DNA of 64,000 nt from Candidatus Enterosoma merdigallinarum (GCA_018714385.1 DVNL01000002.1:177526-241525); one strand, 5' to 3'. Counted from the stretch's first letter, positions 9,121 to 18,091 are shown. Notes: generated by a model from the sequence alone, not told the origin. Program-made: numbers and translations.

Positions 9121-9149
9121 TTGTATTGCCACATATAAGGAAATATAAT
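9121..9149 (+). promoter_or_regulatory. Promoter of the jetABC operon
   Basis: TTGTAT (9121-9126) and TATAAT (9144-9149) are separated by exactly 17 bp. The predicted start near 9156 leaves a leader of about 30 nt before the TTG start of jetA. Confidence 0.7.
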
Positions 9150-9184
9150 TCTAGTAAGAATATTTGCGAAAGGCGGTAACAGAC

Positions 9185-10651
9185 TTGGCCAGACTGTTTG
9201 ATAGGATTCCGGGAGATCTCTTCTCCCCGCTGTCGAGAAAATACAAGGCGATCTATGCGTTCGCATTGGTCTGCCTCTATCGTTGCCTGAGATTGTACAA
9301 GACGGACATCAAGAGAAGCGACTATGTCTCTCTTTTGAAAGGACAGGGACAGGAGCTTCTCGACCTCTTTTCCGTGGAGATGGATCAGCTCGACGACAAG
9401 AGCGACGAGGAGAAGGTCGCCCCGGACAAGGGGGACGACGATCTCTCCGCCAAGATCAGCTATGTCGTCCGCAAGCTCTCGAGCTGCGGGTGGTTCATCC
9501 TGTCCAAGAATGCCAAGACGGGCGTGGAATACATCTACATCCCGGCCTATTCGATCCAGCTTTTGAAGCTGATCAACGATTTGACGACGGACGTCGGGAC
9601 GTACCTGCCTCTCGTCCACCAGACCTATGCCGAGCTCAAGATGGAGGACGAGAAGGAGGACGATTATATGTATCGTTCCCTCCTCAATGCCCGTTCCAAT
9701 GCCGATTCCATCGAAATGTCCGTCACCCTGCTCAAACAGCAGATCTGCGTCTTCGGCAATCGGCTCACCTCCGTCCTCGATCCCAACATCGCCTTGAAGC
9801 AGCACTTCGACGAATATCGCGTCTCCATTTCCGATAAGTACTACCACCCGATGAAGACGTTCGACTCCCTCGGCCTCTATTCCCAGCCGACGATCGCCAT
9901 TCTCAACCGCTGGCTCAAGAGCGAGCGCATCATCACCTTGATGGTCCGGGAGGCGAAGAGCGAGCCGGTCAATCGGGACAAGGACGAGGCAGAGATCGCA
10001 AAGAGCATCATCAAGACCATCAACGAGATCGTGGACATCTTCTCCCGCCTGACGGCCTCCTTCAACGACATCGACAGGGCGAACGCCAACTATACCGAGG
10101 CTGTCCAGAAGAAAGTCAACTATCTTTCCGCCACGGACAAGACCGTCAAGGGAAAGATCGACCGCATCATCCTGGCGATGGCAAGCGAGATCAAGGGAAA
10201 TCCTGCCCTTCGCTATGAGGAGCTTCCCGTCTGCGAGAAGGCCAGGAACACTCTCGGCCTCTATCGTCAAGGCTATCTCGACAGCCGTTCCCTCACCATG
10301 CCCTTCAAGAGGGGGACTATCGAAGAAGGCGAGCCCCTTCCCATGGACGAGGACTTCTATCCCGACGAGCAGTTCGCCCTGTTCAGCCAGACTCTGGACA
10401 GCGAGCTCAACCGCTTTTCCGACACGGCCATCCTGGAATTCATCGATTCGTTGATGGCGGGGAAGGACGAGATGACCACCTATGACATCCCGATACAGGA
10501 CGCCGACCAGCTGGTATTGATGATCCTTGCCATCCTCAAGTGCAAGCTCAATCTCATCCCCTACCAGGCCGAGAAGGTCGAGGACAGGATCGACTACGCC
10601 GGCTATTACATGCCGCTATACAAATTCACGAGAAAGAAGAGAGCGAGGTAG
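9185..10651 (+). CDS. jetA: Wadjet/Mks-type protein JetA (DUF5716-like, kleisin-like subunit)
   Basis: The 488-residue product starts at the TTG at 9185, with AAAGGCGG 8 nt upstream; the upstream in-frame TTG at 9164 has no such site. The start MARLFDRIPGDLFSPLSRKY is typical of DUF5716/JetA proteins, which bridge the heads of the SMC-like subunit (JetC) in the manner of a kleisin. The body is helical with an acidic linker near residue 75 and winged-helix-like stretches. It lies 4 nt before jetB and is followed by jetC, the canonical order. In known Wadjet systems this complex senses and extrudes circular plasmid DNA for cleavage by JetD. No JetD is present here. Confidence 0.8.
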   Translation: MARLFDRIPGDLFSPLSRKYKAIYAFALVCLYRCLRLYKTDIKRSDYVSLLKGQGQELLDLFSVEMDQLDDKSDEEKVAPDKGDDDLSAKISYVVRKLSSCGWFILSKNAKTGVEYIYIPAYSIQLLKLINDLTTDVGTYLPLVHQTYAELKMEDEKEDDYMYRSLLNARSNADSIEMSVTLLKQQICVFGNRLTSVLDPNIALKQHFDEYRVSISDKYYHPMKTFDSLGLYSQPTIAILNRWLKSERIITLMVREAKSEPVNRDKDEAEIAKSIIKTINEIVDIFSRLTASFNDIDRANANYTEAVQKKVNYLSATDKTVKGKIDRIILAMASEIKGNPALRYEELPVCEKARNTLGLYRQGYLDSRSLTMPFKRGTIEEGEPLPMDEDFYPDEQFALFSQTLDSELNRFSDTAILEFIDSLMAGKDEMTTYDIPIQDADQLVLMILAILKCKLNLIPYQAEKVEDRIDYAGYYMPLYKFTRKKRAR

Positions 10652-10655
10652 AAAA

Positions 10656-11375
10656 ATGTTCACTGAAGATTACGAAAAACTGACCCGGAGCGAGAGGACG
10701 CTCTTCTCCGAGGCGCTCAATGACCTGCTCTATCAATGCTTCATCGTCCGCAAGAGCTACGACAGGAAGAGCCGCATGTTCAAGGCGGATCCCGACTACC
10801 TTTTCATCGAGAGGCATTACTCCATGTTCGAGGATTATCTTTCCTATATGGACATGGACATCACCAAGTCCGACGAGGACGGCATCATCTTCGTCACTTC
10901 CGCCGCGGAGAAGAACCATCTGAGGATCGACACGGTGACGACCCTTATCGTCTATGCCCTGCGTTCCTACTATGAGGATGCGATTTCCAAGGCTCCCGAG
11001 GAGACCGAGGTCCTGATGACCTATGGCGCCCTCAACAGCCTTCTCCAGGAGACGGGCCTTTCCAATCTCACAAAGAGGCTTTCCTCCTCCACGATCGCCT
11101 CGTCCTTGAGGACTTTGGATTCCTACAACGTGGTCAGCCGCGCCAACGGGACCTATGGCGATCCTTCCTACAGCTTCTTCATCCTTCCCACGATCAAGTT
11201 CGTCATCTCCGCCGAGAAGATGAACGCCCTCTATGGTTTTTTGACCAAGCCCGAGCACGAGGAGGGCATCCTTGCCAATGCCTTCGATTCTTCCGTCGCT
11301 CCCAAGGAAGAGGAGAAGGAGGAAGAAGAGATGCCGAGGACGGGAGTGGACATCCCCGTCAGGGAGGATCTGTAA
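10656..11375 (+). CDS. jetB: Wadjet/Mks-type protein JetB (DUF4194)
   Basis: The 239-residue product starts at the ATG at 10656. Its conserved EKLTRSERTLFSEALNDLLY start and LFIERHYSMFEDYLSYMDM segment match DUF4194, the KITE-like winged-helix partner that binds the kleisin JetA (the MukE/MksE equivalent). The C-terminal 30 residues are a low-complexity Glu-rich tail. Its stop (TAA 11373-11375) directly abuts the jetC ATG, and the GGGAGG serving jetC lies inside the jetB coding end, which indicates tight translational coupling. The family call is based on motif pattern plus synteny. Confidence 0.8.
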   Translation: MFTEDYEKLTRSERTLFSEALNDLLYQCFIVRKSYDRKSRMFKADPDYLFIERHYSMFEDYLSYMDMDITKSDEDGIIFVTSAAEKNHLRIDTVTTLIVYALRSYYEDAISKAPEETEVLMTYGALNSLLQETGLSNLTKRLSSSTIASSLRTLDSYNVVSRANGTYGDPSYSFFILPTIKFVISAEKMNALYGFLTKPEHEEGILANAFDSSVAPKEEEKEEEEMPRTGVDIPVREDL

Positions 11376-14300
11376 ATGAAGAACCTGGTCAAGCTGAGAC
11401 TCATCAACTGGCACTACTTCTCCAACACGACGACGGACATCAAGAACATCACCTTCCTGACCGGACCCAACGGCACCGGAAAGTCGACCATCATCGACGC
11501 GATGCAGATCCTCATCCTGGGATCGACGCGTCCGGACAATTTCAACAAGGCGGCAAACGAGAAAGGCCGCTCCGGCCGTTCCCTCCTCTCCTATCTCCGG
11601 GGACAGACCGGCGTCAGCGACAGCGGGGCGGTCATCAACCTGAGGCCGGGGAATTTCACCTCCTACATCGCCATGGAAATCTTCGACGACCAGGAGGAGA
11701 GGACGTTCACCATGGGCGTCGTCTTCGACGTCGACAGCGCCGACAACGTCGACAAGCACTATTTCTATCTGGATTCTCCCTTTCCGGAGAACGGCTTCTC
11801 CAATTCCGATGCGGAGAAGAACTCCAAGAAGGTCCGCCCTCTGATGTATCGCGAGCTTTCTTCTTGGGTGAGGCAGAACTACAAGGCCAACCACTTCCGT
11901 TTCTTCGATACCGACACGGATTACCAGAACTTCTCCAAGGAGGCCTTCGGAAACCTGCCCGACAAGTATTTCTCCCTCTTCAAGAAGGCGGTCTCCTTCG
12001 CCCCGATCAGCGACATCTCCTCCTTCATCACGGAATATATCTGCGACGTCGACAAGACCGTCGACATCGAACCGATGAAGAAGAACATCGAACAGTACAA
12101 GATCCTCGAGCTTGAGGCGAAGAACCTGAAGTCCAAGGTCGAGAGGCTCGAGAAGATCAAGGAGACATACGAATCCTACCGTTCCTACGAGAAGAGGCTG
12201 GACATGCTCACCTACGTCAACTCCCGGGTCCTCTACGAGGAGAGCCGGAAGAAGCTTGGCGCCCTTGAGGACAAGCTTTCCGCGGACAACCGCCGCCTCA
12301 TCGCCATCTCCGACCAGCTGGCGCTTTACGATTCCCAGATCGAGGAGCTCCGGCAGGATCTCTCCTCCTATCAGGCCAAGAAGCTCCAGAGCAGCAGCTA
12401 TTCTTTGACCGAGAAGCTCTCCATGAAGAAGGACAACATCACCAAGCAGATCGCCTCCATCCAGATGCAGGTCTCCTCGGTCATGACAAGGCTCACCCAC
12501 TATGTCCACGACTATCGGGATGTCTGCCAGTCCTTCCTCACCTTCTATTCCCAGTTCGATTCCAAGAGGCTGGGCGAGAAGGTCGCTCCTTCCTTCGACG
12601 AGCTGACGGAGCTTCTGCGCGACATCGTGGGCGAATGCCAGTCCCTGCTTTCGGCGATCGACACCGACAGCGTCGACTTCTCCGCCGTCAAGGCCTTCCG
12701 CAACGACATGGAGCATCTGAGGAACCTTGCCATCCAGACCCGGTCCCTCCTCAACAACGAGTTCTACCAGATCTCCGCCGATCTCCAGTCCCTCCAGAGG
12801 GATCTCAGCCAGGTCAACTCCGGCCAGAAGCCCTTTGCCCAGCTCGGCCCCAACTACATGGCCATCAAGACCGCTTTGGAGACGGCCCTCAAGAGCCGCC
12901 ATTCCGATAGCTACGTCCACATCTATTGCGACCTTGTCGACGTCAACGACCCGGAATGGACCATGGCATTGGAAGCCGTCCTTTTCTCCCAGAAGTTCAA
13001 CTTCTTCGTCAATCCCAAGTACTATGAGGAGGCAAACCGCATCCTCAAGGAGCTGACGGCGACATACCGCTACTATCGCGTCTCCCTTGTCGACACGGAG
13101 AGGCTTCTTGCCGCCAACATCCGGGTCGACGACAATTCCGTCGCCGATCTCATCGACACGGAGGACGAGGGCGCCAGGGTCTATACGGACTATCTTCTCG
13201 GCCGCATCCGCAAGTGCAAGACGTTCGAGGAGGCAAGGCGCTCTGGCTCCGGCCTTCTTAGCGACTGCACCGGCTATCGCGGCTTTGCCACCTGGTATCT
13301 GAACAAGGAAAACGCCAGGGTATTCTTCCTCGGCACGAAGGTCTCGAGCGATACGAAGGCCCTCTCCGCCAAGGACTACCAGGAGATGAACCGCCGCTAT
13401 TCCCTCTTCTCCGAGGCGCTCAACAAGATCCAGAACCTCCTCACCCTCTCTGTCATGTCGGAAGCGGAGCTGCAGACCTACCAGGCGGACATCGACAGGA
13501 CCGGGGAGATCGCCGGACTGCAGGAGAGTCTGACCAATGTCGACAGCGAGATGCACGATGCCTCCTTGGGCGACATGAACGAGGTCCAGAAGAAGATCGA
13601 CGCCATCCAGGCGGACATCGACACCATCGGGAAGGAGAGGGAAGATCTCCTCACCGAGAGAGGATCCCTCATCAACGAGACCAGCCGCCTCAATGCCGAG
13701 GAGATCCCCGTCGCCAGGAAGAACATGGAAGACTTCAAGAGGGAGATCTCCCGCTTCGACGAGAAGATCGTCAACGAGGAATACGATCCCTTCTTCAACA
13801 AGCTCATCGACGAGCAGCACATGTCCCTTCCCCAGATCCGCACCGAGGCAAGCCGCGAATACATCCAGGCCTCCAACAAGCAGAACTACGACAAGAGCAA
13901 CCTGCTCCGTCTGCGTTCGGACTATTGCTCCGTCTATCACCTCAACTACGATACCGGGAACCTCGCCTCCAACGAGGAGTTCGACAAGGAGCTCGAGAAC
14001 ATCTCCAAGGTCATGCTCCCCGAATACGAGGAGAAGATCCAGCAGGCCCACGAGGCTTCCATCCGCGAGTTCAAGGACGATTTCGTCTACAAGCTCAGGA
14101 CGAGCATCGAGACGGTCAACGCCCAGATCGACGAACTCAACCAGGCCCTCTCCGACAGCCATTTCGGAAGGGACACCTACCAGTTCAAGATCACGCCGAA
14201 CAAGGACTACATCGAGTATTACAACATGATCATGGATCCGCTCCTTCTGAAGGCCGGCGATGCCGAGCAGCTCTTCATGGAGAAGTACAAGAGCACCATG

Positions 14301-14855
14301 GACGACCTTTTCACCCTCATCTCCTCCTCCACCTCCGCCAAGGCCGAGGAAAGGGAGCAGGTCTTCCAGAACGTGAAGACCTTCACCTCCTACACGACCT
14401 ACATCCTCTTCGACCTTCTGGTCATCCGCGGCGACGGCGAAAGCAGCCAGACGATCTCTCTCGGCCGTTCGTTCAAGAGCCAGTCCGGCGGCGAGACCCA
14501 GACGCCTTTCTACATCGCCATCCTGGCCTCCTTCGCCTCCCTCTGCCGCGCCAACAACCCCAAGGACAACAACACCCTGCGCCTTGTCATCTTCGACGAG
14601 GCCTTCTCCAAGATGGACTCCGCCCGTATCCGCCGCTCCACCGATCTTCTCCGCCAGTTCGGCCTCCAGGCCATCCTCTCCACGCCGAGCGAGAAGCTGA
14701 GGGATCTCGTCTCCTATGTCGACCTCATCCTTGTCGCCATCCACGACGAGAGAAGGAAGCGCTCCGGATTGGACGTCTACCAGGAGAAGAACAAGGAGAA
14801 GACGGAACCTCTCCCTGTCCCAGAGACGCCTGTTCCGCCCTCCGAAAGCGTCTGA
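11376..14855 (+). CDS. jetC: SMC-like ATPase JetC (MukB/MksB-type)
   Basis: The 1159-residue DNA-loop-extruding ATPase has Walker A GPNGTGKST at residues 30-38, long coiled-coil stretches on both sides of a central hinge-like region (about residues 230-380 and 690-960), an ABC signature SGGE at 1037-1040 and Walker B LVIFDEAF with D1074 and E1075. The N-terminal LRLINWHYFSNTTTDIKNI is characteristic of JetC/SbcC-like proteins. The C-terminus is a short Pro/Glu tail. The gene directly follows jetB and is closed by a strong terminator at 14873, so no fourth gene (jetD, DUF3322/DUF2220) can belong to this transcript. It may be an orphan defence module or a chromosome-organising Mks condensin. 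Confidence 0.88.
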   Translation: MKNLVKLRLINWHYFSNTTTDIKNITFLTGPNGTGKSTIIDAMQILILGSTRPDNFNKAANEKGRSGRSLLSYLRGQTGVSDSGAVINLRPGNFTSYIAMEIFDDQEERTFTMGVVFDVDSADNVDKHYFYLDSPFPENGFSNSDAEKNSKKVRPLMYRELSSWVRQNYKANHFRFFDTDTDYQNFSKEAFGNLPDKYFSLFKKAVSFAPISDISSFITEYICDVDKTVDIEPMKKNIEQYKILELEAKNLKSKVERLEKIKETYESYRSYEKRLDMLTYVNSRVLYEESRKKLGALEDKLSADNRRLIAISDQLALYDSQIEELRQDLSSYQAKKLQSSSYSLTEKLSMKKDNITKQIASIQMQVSSVMTRLTHYVHDYRDVCQSFLTFYSQFDSKRLGEKVAPSFDELTELLRDIVGECQSLLSAIDTDSVDFSAVKAFRNDMEHLRNLAIQTRSLLNNEFYQISADLQSLQRDLSQVNSGQKPFAQLGPNYMAIKTALETALKSRHSDSYVHIYCDLVDVNDPEWTMALEAVLFSQKFNFFVNPKYYEEANRILKELTATYRYYRVSLVDTERLLAANIRVDDNSVADLIDTEDEGARVYTDYLLGRIRKCKTFEEARRSGSGLLSDCTGYRGFATWYLNKENARVFFLGTKVSSDTKALSAKDYQEMNRRYSLFSEALNKIQNLLTLSVMSEAELQTYQADIDRTGEIAGLQESLTNVDSEMHDASLGDMNEVQKKIDAIQADIDTIGKEREDLLTERGSLINETSRLNAEEIPVARKNMEDFKREISRFDEKIVNEEYDPFFNKLIDEQHMSLPQIRTEASREYIQASNKQNYDKSNLLRLRSDYCSVYHLNYDTGNLASNEEFDKELENISKVMLPEYEEKIQQAHEASIREFKDDFVYKLRTSIETVNAQIDELNQALSDSHFGRDTYQFKITPNKDYIEYYNMIMDPLLLKAGDAEQLFMEKYKSTMDDLFTLISSSTSAKAEEREQVFQNVKTFTSYTTYILFDLLVIRGDGESSQTISLGRSFKSQSGGETQTPFYIAILASFASLCRANNPKDNNTLRLVIFDEAFSKMDSARIRRSTDLLRQFGLQAILSTPSEKLRDLVSYVDLILVAIHDERRKRSGLDVYQEKNKEKTEPLPVPETPVPPSESV

Positions 14856-14872
14856 CCATTTTCCAGGACAAG

Positions 14873-14899
14873 AAAAGCCGCCCTCCAAGGCGGCTTTTT
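14873..14899 (+). terminator. Terminator of the jet operon (bidirectional)
   Basis: AAAAGCCGCC (14873-14882) pairs perfectly with GGCGGCTTTT (14889-14898) around a 6-nt loop and ends in a T-run. The A-run on the 5' side also makes it a terminator for the convergent small gene at 14919. Confidence 0.92.
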
Positions 14900-14918
14900 G
14901 CATGCTTCTTCTTTGTCT

Positions 14919-15170
14919 TTATCCCTTGAGGCCCCGGGCTTGCCTGTCCATGTCCTCGACGACGATGTCGTAGATCTCGCCAAGGCTCGAGCAGTATTCC
15001 AGGACCTTCCAGGGCTCGTTGGTGTGGAAGTGGATCTTGATGAGGCTGTCGTCCCCGACGGCGAGGAGACAATCCCCCTTGAAGTGGGTGCGGAAGTAGT
15101 CGTTTATGGCGTTCTCGTCGAGGCCCTTGCCTTCGATGAGAAGCTGCGTGTCATAGCGGAATTCGATCAT
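14919..15170 (-). CDS. Orphan FakA/DAK-type C-terminal subdomain protein (83 aa)
   Basis: The ATG at 15170 has GGAGG about 7 nt upstream and a TATACT -10 behind it; the longer in-frame extension has no support. The whole protein corresponds to one segment of fatty-acid kinase FakA (COG1461): the YDTQLLIEG start, GDCLLAVGDDSLIKIHFHTNEP and a closing IVVEDMDRQ match the family pattern Y-x-T-E-F-L-L, GD-S-x-x-V-V-G-D-D-x-x-K-V-H-V-H-T-N and I-E-N-M-x-x-Q. The kinase (DhaL) domain and the DegV-like remainder are absent, so it cannot phosphorylate by itself. It may be a regulatory or binding module for a FakA/FakB system elsewhere, or a relic. Confidence 0.75.
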   Translation of the reverse strand: MIEFRYDTQLLIEGKGLDENAINDYFRTHFKGDCLLAVGDDSLIKIHFHTNEPWKVLEYCSSLGEIYDIVVEDMDRQARGLKG

Positions 15171-15219
15171 TTTGCTGTCCTCCGATCCTTCCCAGTATAG
15201 CACGTCGACGGGACGGGAA

Positions 15220-15804
15220 TCAGAAAAAGAGGCTTCCGAAGAAACCGTCCAGGACGAAGCTGACGGCAGAAAGGAAAGTGTCCGTCCCGTCTTTTCTTTC
15301 CGGCTTCTCGTCATGGCATCCCGCAAGGGTCAATACGGCGACGTCTGAAGGACGCCTCGGCTCCATGGGGTGGAGAAAGAAGGAAAGAGGGGAGAGGAGA
15401 AATTGCCACAGGAGGAAGAGGCCGGTGAGGAAGAGAAGGGCGGAAGGGAGGAGGACGTAGCAACTTGTCCTTTCCGCAAAAAGGGAAAGTGTCTCCGGGA
15501 GGGAGAAGGCGAAAAGGAGGGCCGGTGCGACGACGATAGGAAGGAGGGCATAGCGGGAAAGGGGGCCTCCTCTCAAAGGGAAGAAGACGCCCGACGCGAA
15601 AAGAAGGCCGAAGAGATAGAAGACGGAGAAAAAGACAATGCCGATTTCGGGCAGAGAGGAGAAAGAGGGAAGGAAGAAGGCGAGAAGAAAGGCGAGGAAA
15701 AGGAAGGAGAGGGCGAGGAGCGCCTTCGTCCACAGACGTTCCCGCCTGTAGGACGGGACGGAACTCAACAGACGATAGACCTGAAGTTTCCAAGGAGAAA
15801 TCAT
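15220..15804 (-). CDS. Integral membrane protein, unknown function
   Basis: The 194-residue product has four or five hydrophobic segments (about residues 25-48, 55-75, 80-105 and 115-145), a basic N-terminus (YRRERLWTK) and a polar region before a short hydrophobic C-terminus. AAAGGAGG lies just upstream of the ATG at 15804, with a TATAAT behind it, so it has its own promoter. I do not recognise the family. It is separated by 49 nt from the small FakA-like gene downstream and may be cotranscribed with it. Confidence 0.7.
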   Translation of the reverse strand: MISPWKLQVYRLLSSVPSYRRERLWTKALLALSFLFLAFLLAFFLPSFSSLPEIGIVFFSVFYLFGLLFASGVFFPLRGGPLSRYALLPIVVAPALLFAFSLPETLSLFAERTSCYVLLPSALLFLTGLFLLWQFLLSPLSFFLHPMEPRRPSDVAVLTLAGCHDEKPERKDGTDTFLSAVSFVLDGFFGSLFF

Positions 15805-15825
15805 CCGTAGGCCTCCTTTGCTCCC

Positions 15826-15831
15826 ATTATA
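15826..15831 (-). promoter_or_regulatory. -10 box of the 194-aa membrane protein gene
   Basis: A TATAAT on the minus strand lies 21 nt upstream of the ATG at 15804 and just before the AAAGGAGG site. The -35 region (CCGGGA) is poor and falls inside the terminator of the upstream gene. Confidence 0.45.
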
Positions 15832-15841
15832 TCAGGAAAAG

Positions 15842-15871
15842 AAAAGCCTCCCGGTTGTATCGGAAGGCTTT
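15842..15871 (-). terminator. Terminator of the EF-G-like gene
   Basis: On the minus strand an 11-bp stem (AAAGCCTTCCG with CGGGAGGCTTT, one G-T pair, 6-nt loop) is followed by TTTTC. It lies just past the stop codon at 15888. Confidence 0.8.
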
Positions 15872-15887
15872 CTCTCGAAAGGACTCG

Positions 15888-17948
15888 CTACTTTTCTTCT
15901 TTGCGGTATTCCTTCAGGATCTGTTCCTGAAGCTTGAAGGGGACTTCTTCATAATCTTCGAAGACGAGGTTGAAATAGGCCGAGCCCTTGCTCAGGGCCT
16001 TGAGCTCGTTTGCGTATTCCTGGATCTCCGCCTCCGGGACGATGGCGACGACATCGAGGTTTCCCGATCCGTTCTCGTCGGTGGAGAGGATTCGCGCCCT
16101 TCTCTTGCTCAGATCGGAAAGGACGGCGCCGAGATATTCGTTTTCGCAATCGACCGTGATCCTGTCGTAGGGCTCAAGAAGGATGGGGACACAGCTTTCG
16201 TAGGCGTTCCGGAAGGCGAGGATGGCGGCGTTCTTGAAGGCCATCTCGTTGGAATCGACCGAATGCTGCTTGCCGTCAAGGAGGGTCGCCTTGACATGGA
16301 TGACCGGGGCGCCGATGAGGCCGCCGTTCTGGAGAGCCTCCAGGAATCCTTTCTCGACTGCCGGGAAGTATCCCTTGTCGATGTGGCCGCCGAAGACGGT
16401 GGACTCGAAGCCCGTCTTTTCGCTCGGCTCGAATCGCATCTGGACGACGCCATAGTAGCCGCTTCCGCCGGTCTGCTTGACGAAGCGCCCTTCCGCCTCG
16501 CCCGTCTTGGTGATGGTCTCGCGATAGGAGATGCGTATCTTCTCCAGGGAGAAATGGACGTCGTATTCGTCTCTCAGGCGGTCCAGGACATAGGTCATAT
16601 GGGTCTTGGAGAGGGCACCCAGGAGAATCTGTCCTGTCGTTTCTTCTTTCCGCAAGGAAATGGTCGGATCCTCAAGCGACATCCTCGAGACGATGGGGAA
16701 GAGCTTGTCGGAATCCTTCTTGCTGTCGGGGACGATAGCGTTGAAGTAGGTCGGCGTCGGATAGTGGACTTCCTTGAAGCGGACGGGACGGTTTTTGTCG
16801 GAGAGCGTATAGGAGAGACGGATATCCTCGAGCCTGGTCACGGCGGCGATATCGCCGGCTCCGACTTCGGAGACGGGCGTAAGCTTGTCTCCGCAAATCG
16901 AGAAGAGATTGTTGAGTTGGTATTCCCTGCCATTATTGAGACAGACGAGGCTATCGCCGGAATGGAGGACGCCGGATTGGACCTTGAACACGGATACGAG
17001 CCCCTGATAGGCATTGTAGGTGTTTTTGAATACCATCAGCGATGTCGGCTCCTGGACGGCCGTCTTGATCTGGACGTCCTTTCCGTCCTTGTCGGTCGCC
17101 TCCAAAGGCTTGAGATCGCTGGGGGAAGGAAGATAGCTCACCAACATGTTGGTCAGAGTGTTGATGCCGATGTCCTTGGTGGCGGAGCCGACGATGATGG
17201 GATAGAGCTCGCCTTTGAGGACGCCTTCCCTCAATCCGGTCTTGATCTCCTCGTTGGTGAAAGGCTCACCCGAGAAGAAACGCTCCAGCATGGCGTCGTT
17301 GACGGTGGCGACTGCTTCGCAAAGCCTGTTGTGGAGGGCGAAGACGATCTCCTTCTTGTCGTCGTAGATGACGTCGTCCTCGCAGGTGACCCCATTGTAT
17401 TTCCTGGCCTTGAGCTCGACGACGTTGACGAAGCCGTCGAAGTTTTCCTTCCTTCCGATGGGGTATGAGAAGGGGACGCACTTCTTTTCGTCCAGTTTCA
17501 GCTTGATTTCCTCGTAGAGGGCATTGAAGTCGACGTTTTCCTTGTCCATCTTGTTGAGGAAGAGGAACATGGGGACACCCCTCTTCTTCAAGAGACGGAA
17601 GGCCTTGACCGTACCCGTCTGGACGCCCTTGCTGGCATCGATGACGAGGATGGCCCCCTTGATGAGACGCGTGATTCCGATCGTCTCGAAGATGAAGTCG
17701 TCATTGCCCGGCAGGTCGAGGAGATTGATCTTCGTCCCGTCATGCTCGATGGGGATGACAGAAGAGGAGATGGAGACTTGGCGATCCTTTTCCATCGGGA
17801 GGCAGTCGGAGAGGGTGTTCTTCTTTTCGATGGTCCCCTTTTCTCGGATGAGACCGGCCTTGTAGGCGAGAGATTCGACGAGACTTGTCTTTCCGCTGCC
17901 TTGGTGGCCGACGACGGCGACATTGCGGATGTTTTCGGGATTGTGCAT
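15888..17948 (-). CDS. Elongation factor G-like GTPase paralogue (FusA2 type)
   Basis: The 686-residue protein has the full EF-G domain plan. G1 is GHQGSGKT (residues 14-21), as in EF-G-2 proteins rather than the canonical GHVDHGKT. G3 is DLPGN (78-82), where the histidine that positions the hydrolytic water in EF-G (DTPGH) is replaced by Asn. G4 is NKMD (132-135). Domain IV/V signatures such as GGSGYYGVVQMRFEP and FGGHIDKGYFPAVEKG are present. Family members are not the main translocase; some relatives act in ribosome protection or under stress. The ATG at 17948 has GGAGA upstream, and a near-consensus cre box lies in the short leader, implying catabolite control. It is divergent from glgC. 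Confidence 0.85.
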   Translation of the reverse strand: MHNPENIRNVAVVGHQGSGKTSLVESLAYKAGLIREKGTIEKKNTLSDCLPMEKDRQVSISSSVIPIEHDGTKINLLDLPGNDDFIFETIGITRLIKGAILVIDASKGVQTGTVKAFRLLKKRGVPMFLFLNKMDKENVDFNALYEEIKLKLDEKKCVPFSYPIGRKENFDGFVNVVELKARKYNGVTCEDDVIYDDKKEIVFALHNRLCEAVATVNDAMLERFFSGEPFTNEEIKTGLREGVLKGELYPIIVGSATKDIGINTLTNMLVSYLPSPSDLKPLEATDKDGKDVQIKTAVQEPTSLMVFKNTYNAYQGLVSVFKVQSGVLHSGDSLVCLNNGREYQLNNLFSICGDKLTPVSEVGAGDIAAVTRLEDIRLSYTLSDKNRPVRFKEVHYPTPTYFNAIVPDSKKDSDKLFPIVSRMSLEDPTISLRKEETTGQILLGALSKTHMTYVLDRLRDEYDVHFSLEKIRISYRETITKTGEAEGRFVKQTGGSGYYGVVQMRFEPSEKTGFESTVFGGHIDKGYFPAVEKGFLEALQNGGLIGAPVIHVKATLLDGKQHSVDSNEMAFKNAAILAFRNAYESCVPILLEPYDRITVDCENEYLGAVLSDLSKRRARILSTDENGSGNLDVVAIVPEAEIQEYANELKALSKGSAYFNLVFEDYEEVPFKLQEQILKEYRKEEK

Positions 17949-17961
17949 GTCTTTTCTCCTT

Positions 17962-17984
17962 TGGAAACGCTTACATCAAGTATA
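17962..17984 (-). promoter_or_regulatory. Promoter -10 and cre box of the EF-G-like gene
   Basis: A minus-strand -10 TATACT (17979-17984) is followed within the leader by TGTAAGCGTTTCCA (17962-17975), one mismatch from the cre consensus TGWAANCGNTNWCA. The position just downstream of the start site suits CcpA roadblock repression. The -35 (TTTTCC, 17 bp) is weak. Confidence 0.55.
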
Positions 17985-18091
17985 CAATAAAGCCCGGCGC
18001 AGGAAAAGGAAAAGAGGCGAGAAATCGGGGAAATTCGCTTTTCAAGACAATGCAGGTGTTTTGCTGAAGGCGTTTACTTTTTCTTTACGAT

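Noticed and set aside
9185..14855. MukBEF identification
   Set aside because: Gene order and the DUF5716/DUF4194-type sequences match JetABC/Mks systems rather than enterobacterial MukFEB.
10626..14903. A 1425-codon open frame antisense to jetBC
   Set aside because: It mirrors the GC-biased codons of jetB/jetC, is Leu/Val/Asp/Gly-rich without motifs, and has no ribosome site. The same reasoning rejects other long antisense frames such as 531-1607, 4207-6444, 15855-17468, 31473-33578 and 40175-42160.
15888..17948. Tetracycline-resistance (TetM-like) ribosome protection protein
   Set aside because: The overall sequence and GHQGSGKT/DLPGN motifs fit EF-G-2-type paralogues better; nothing indicates resistance.
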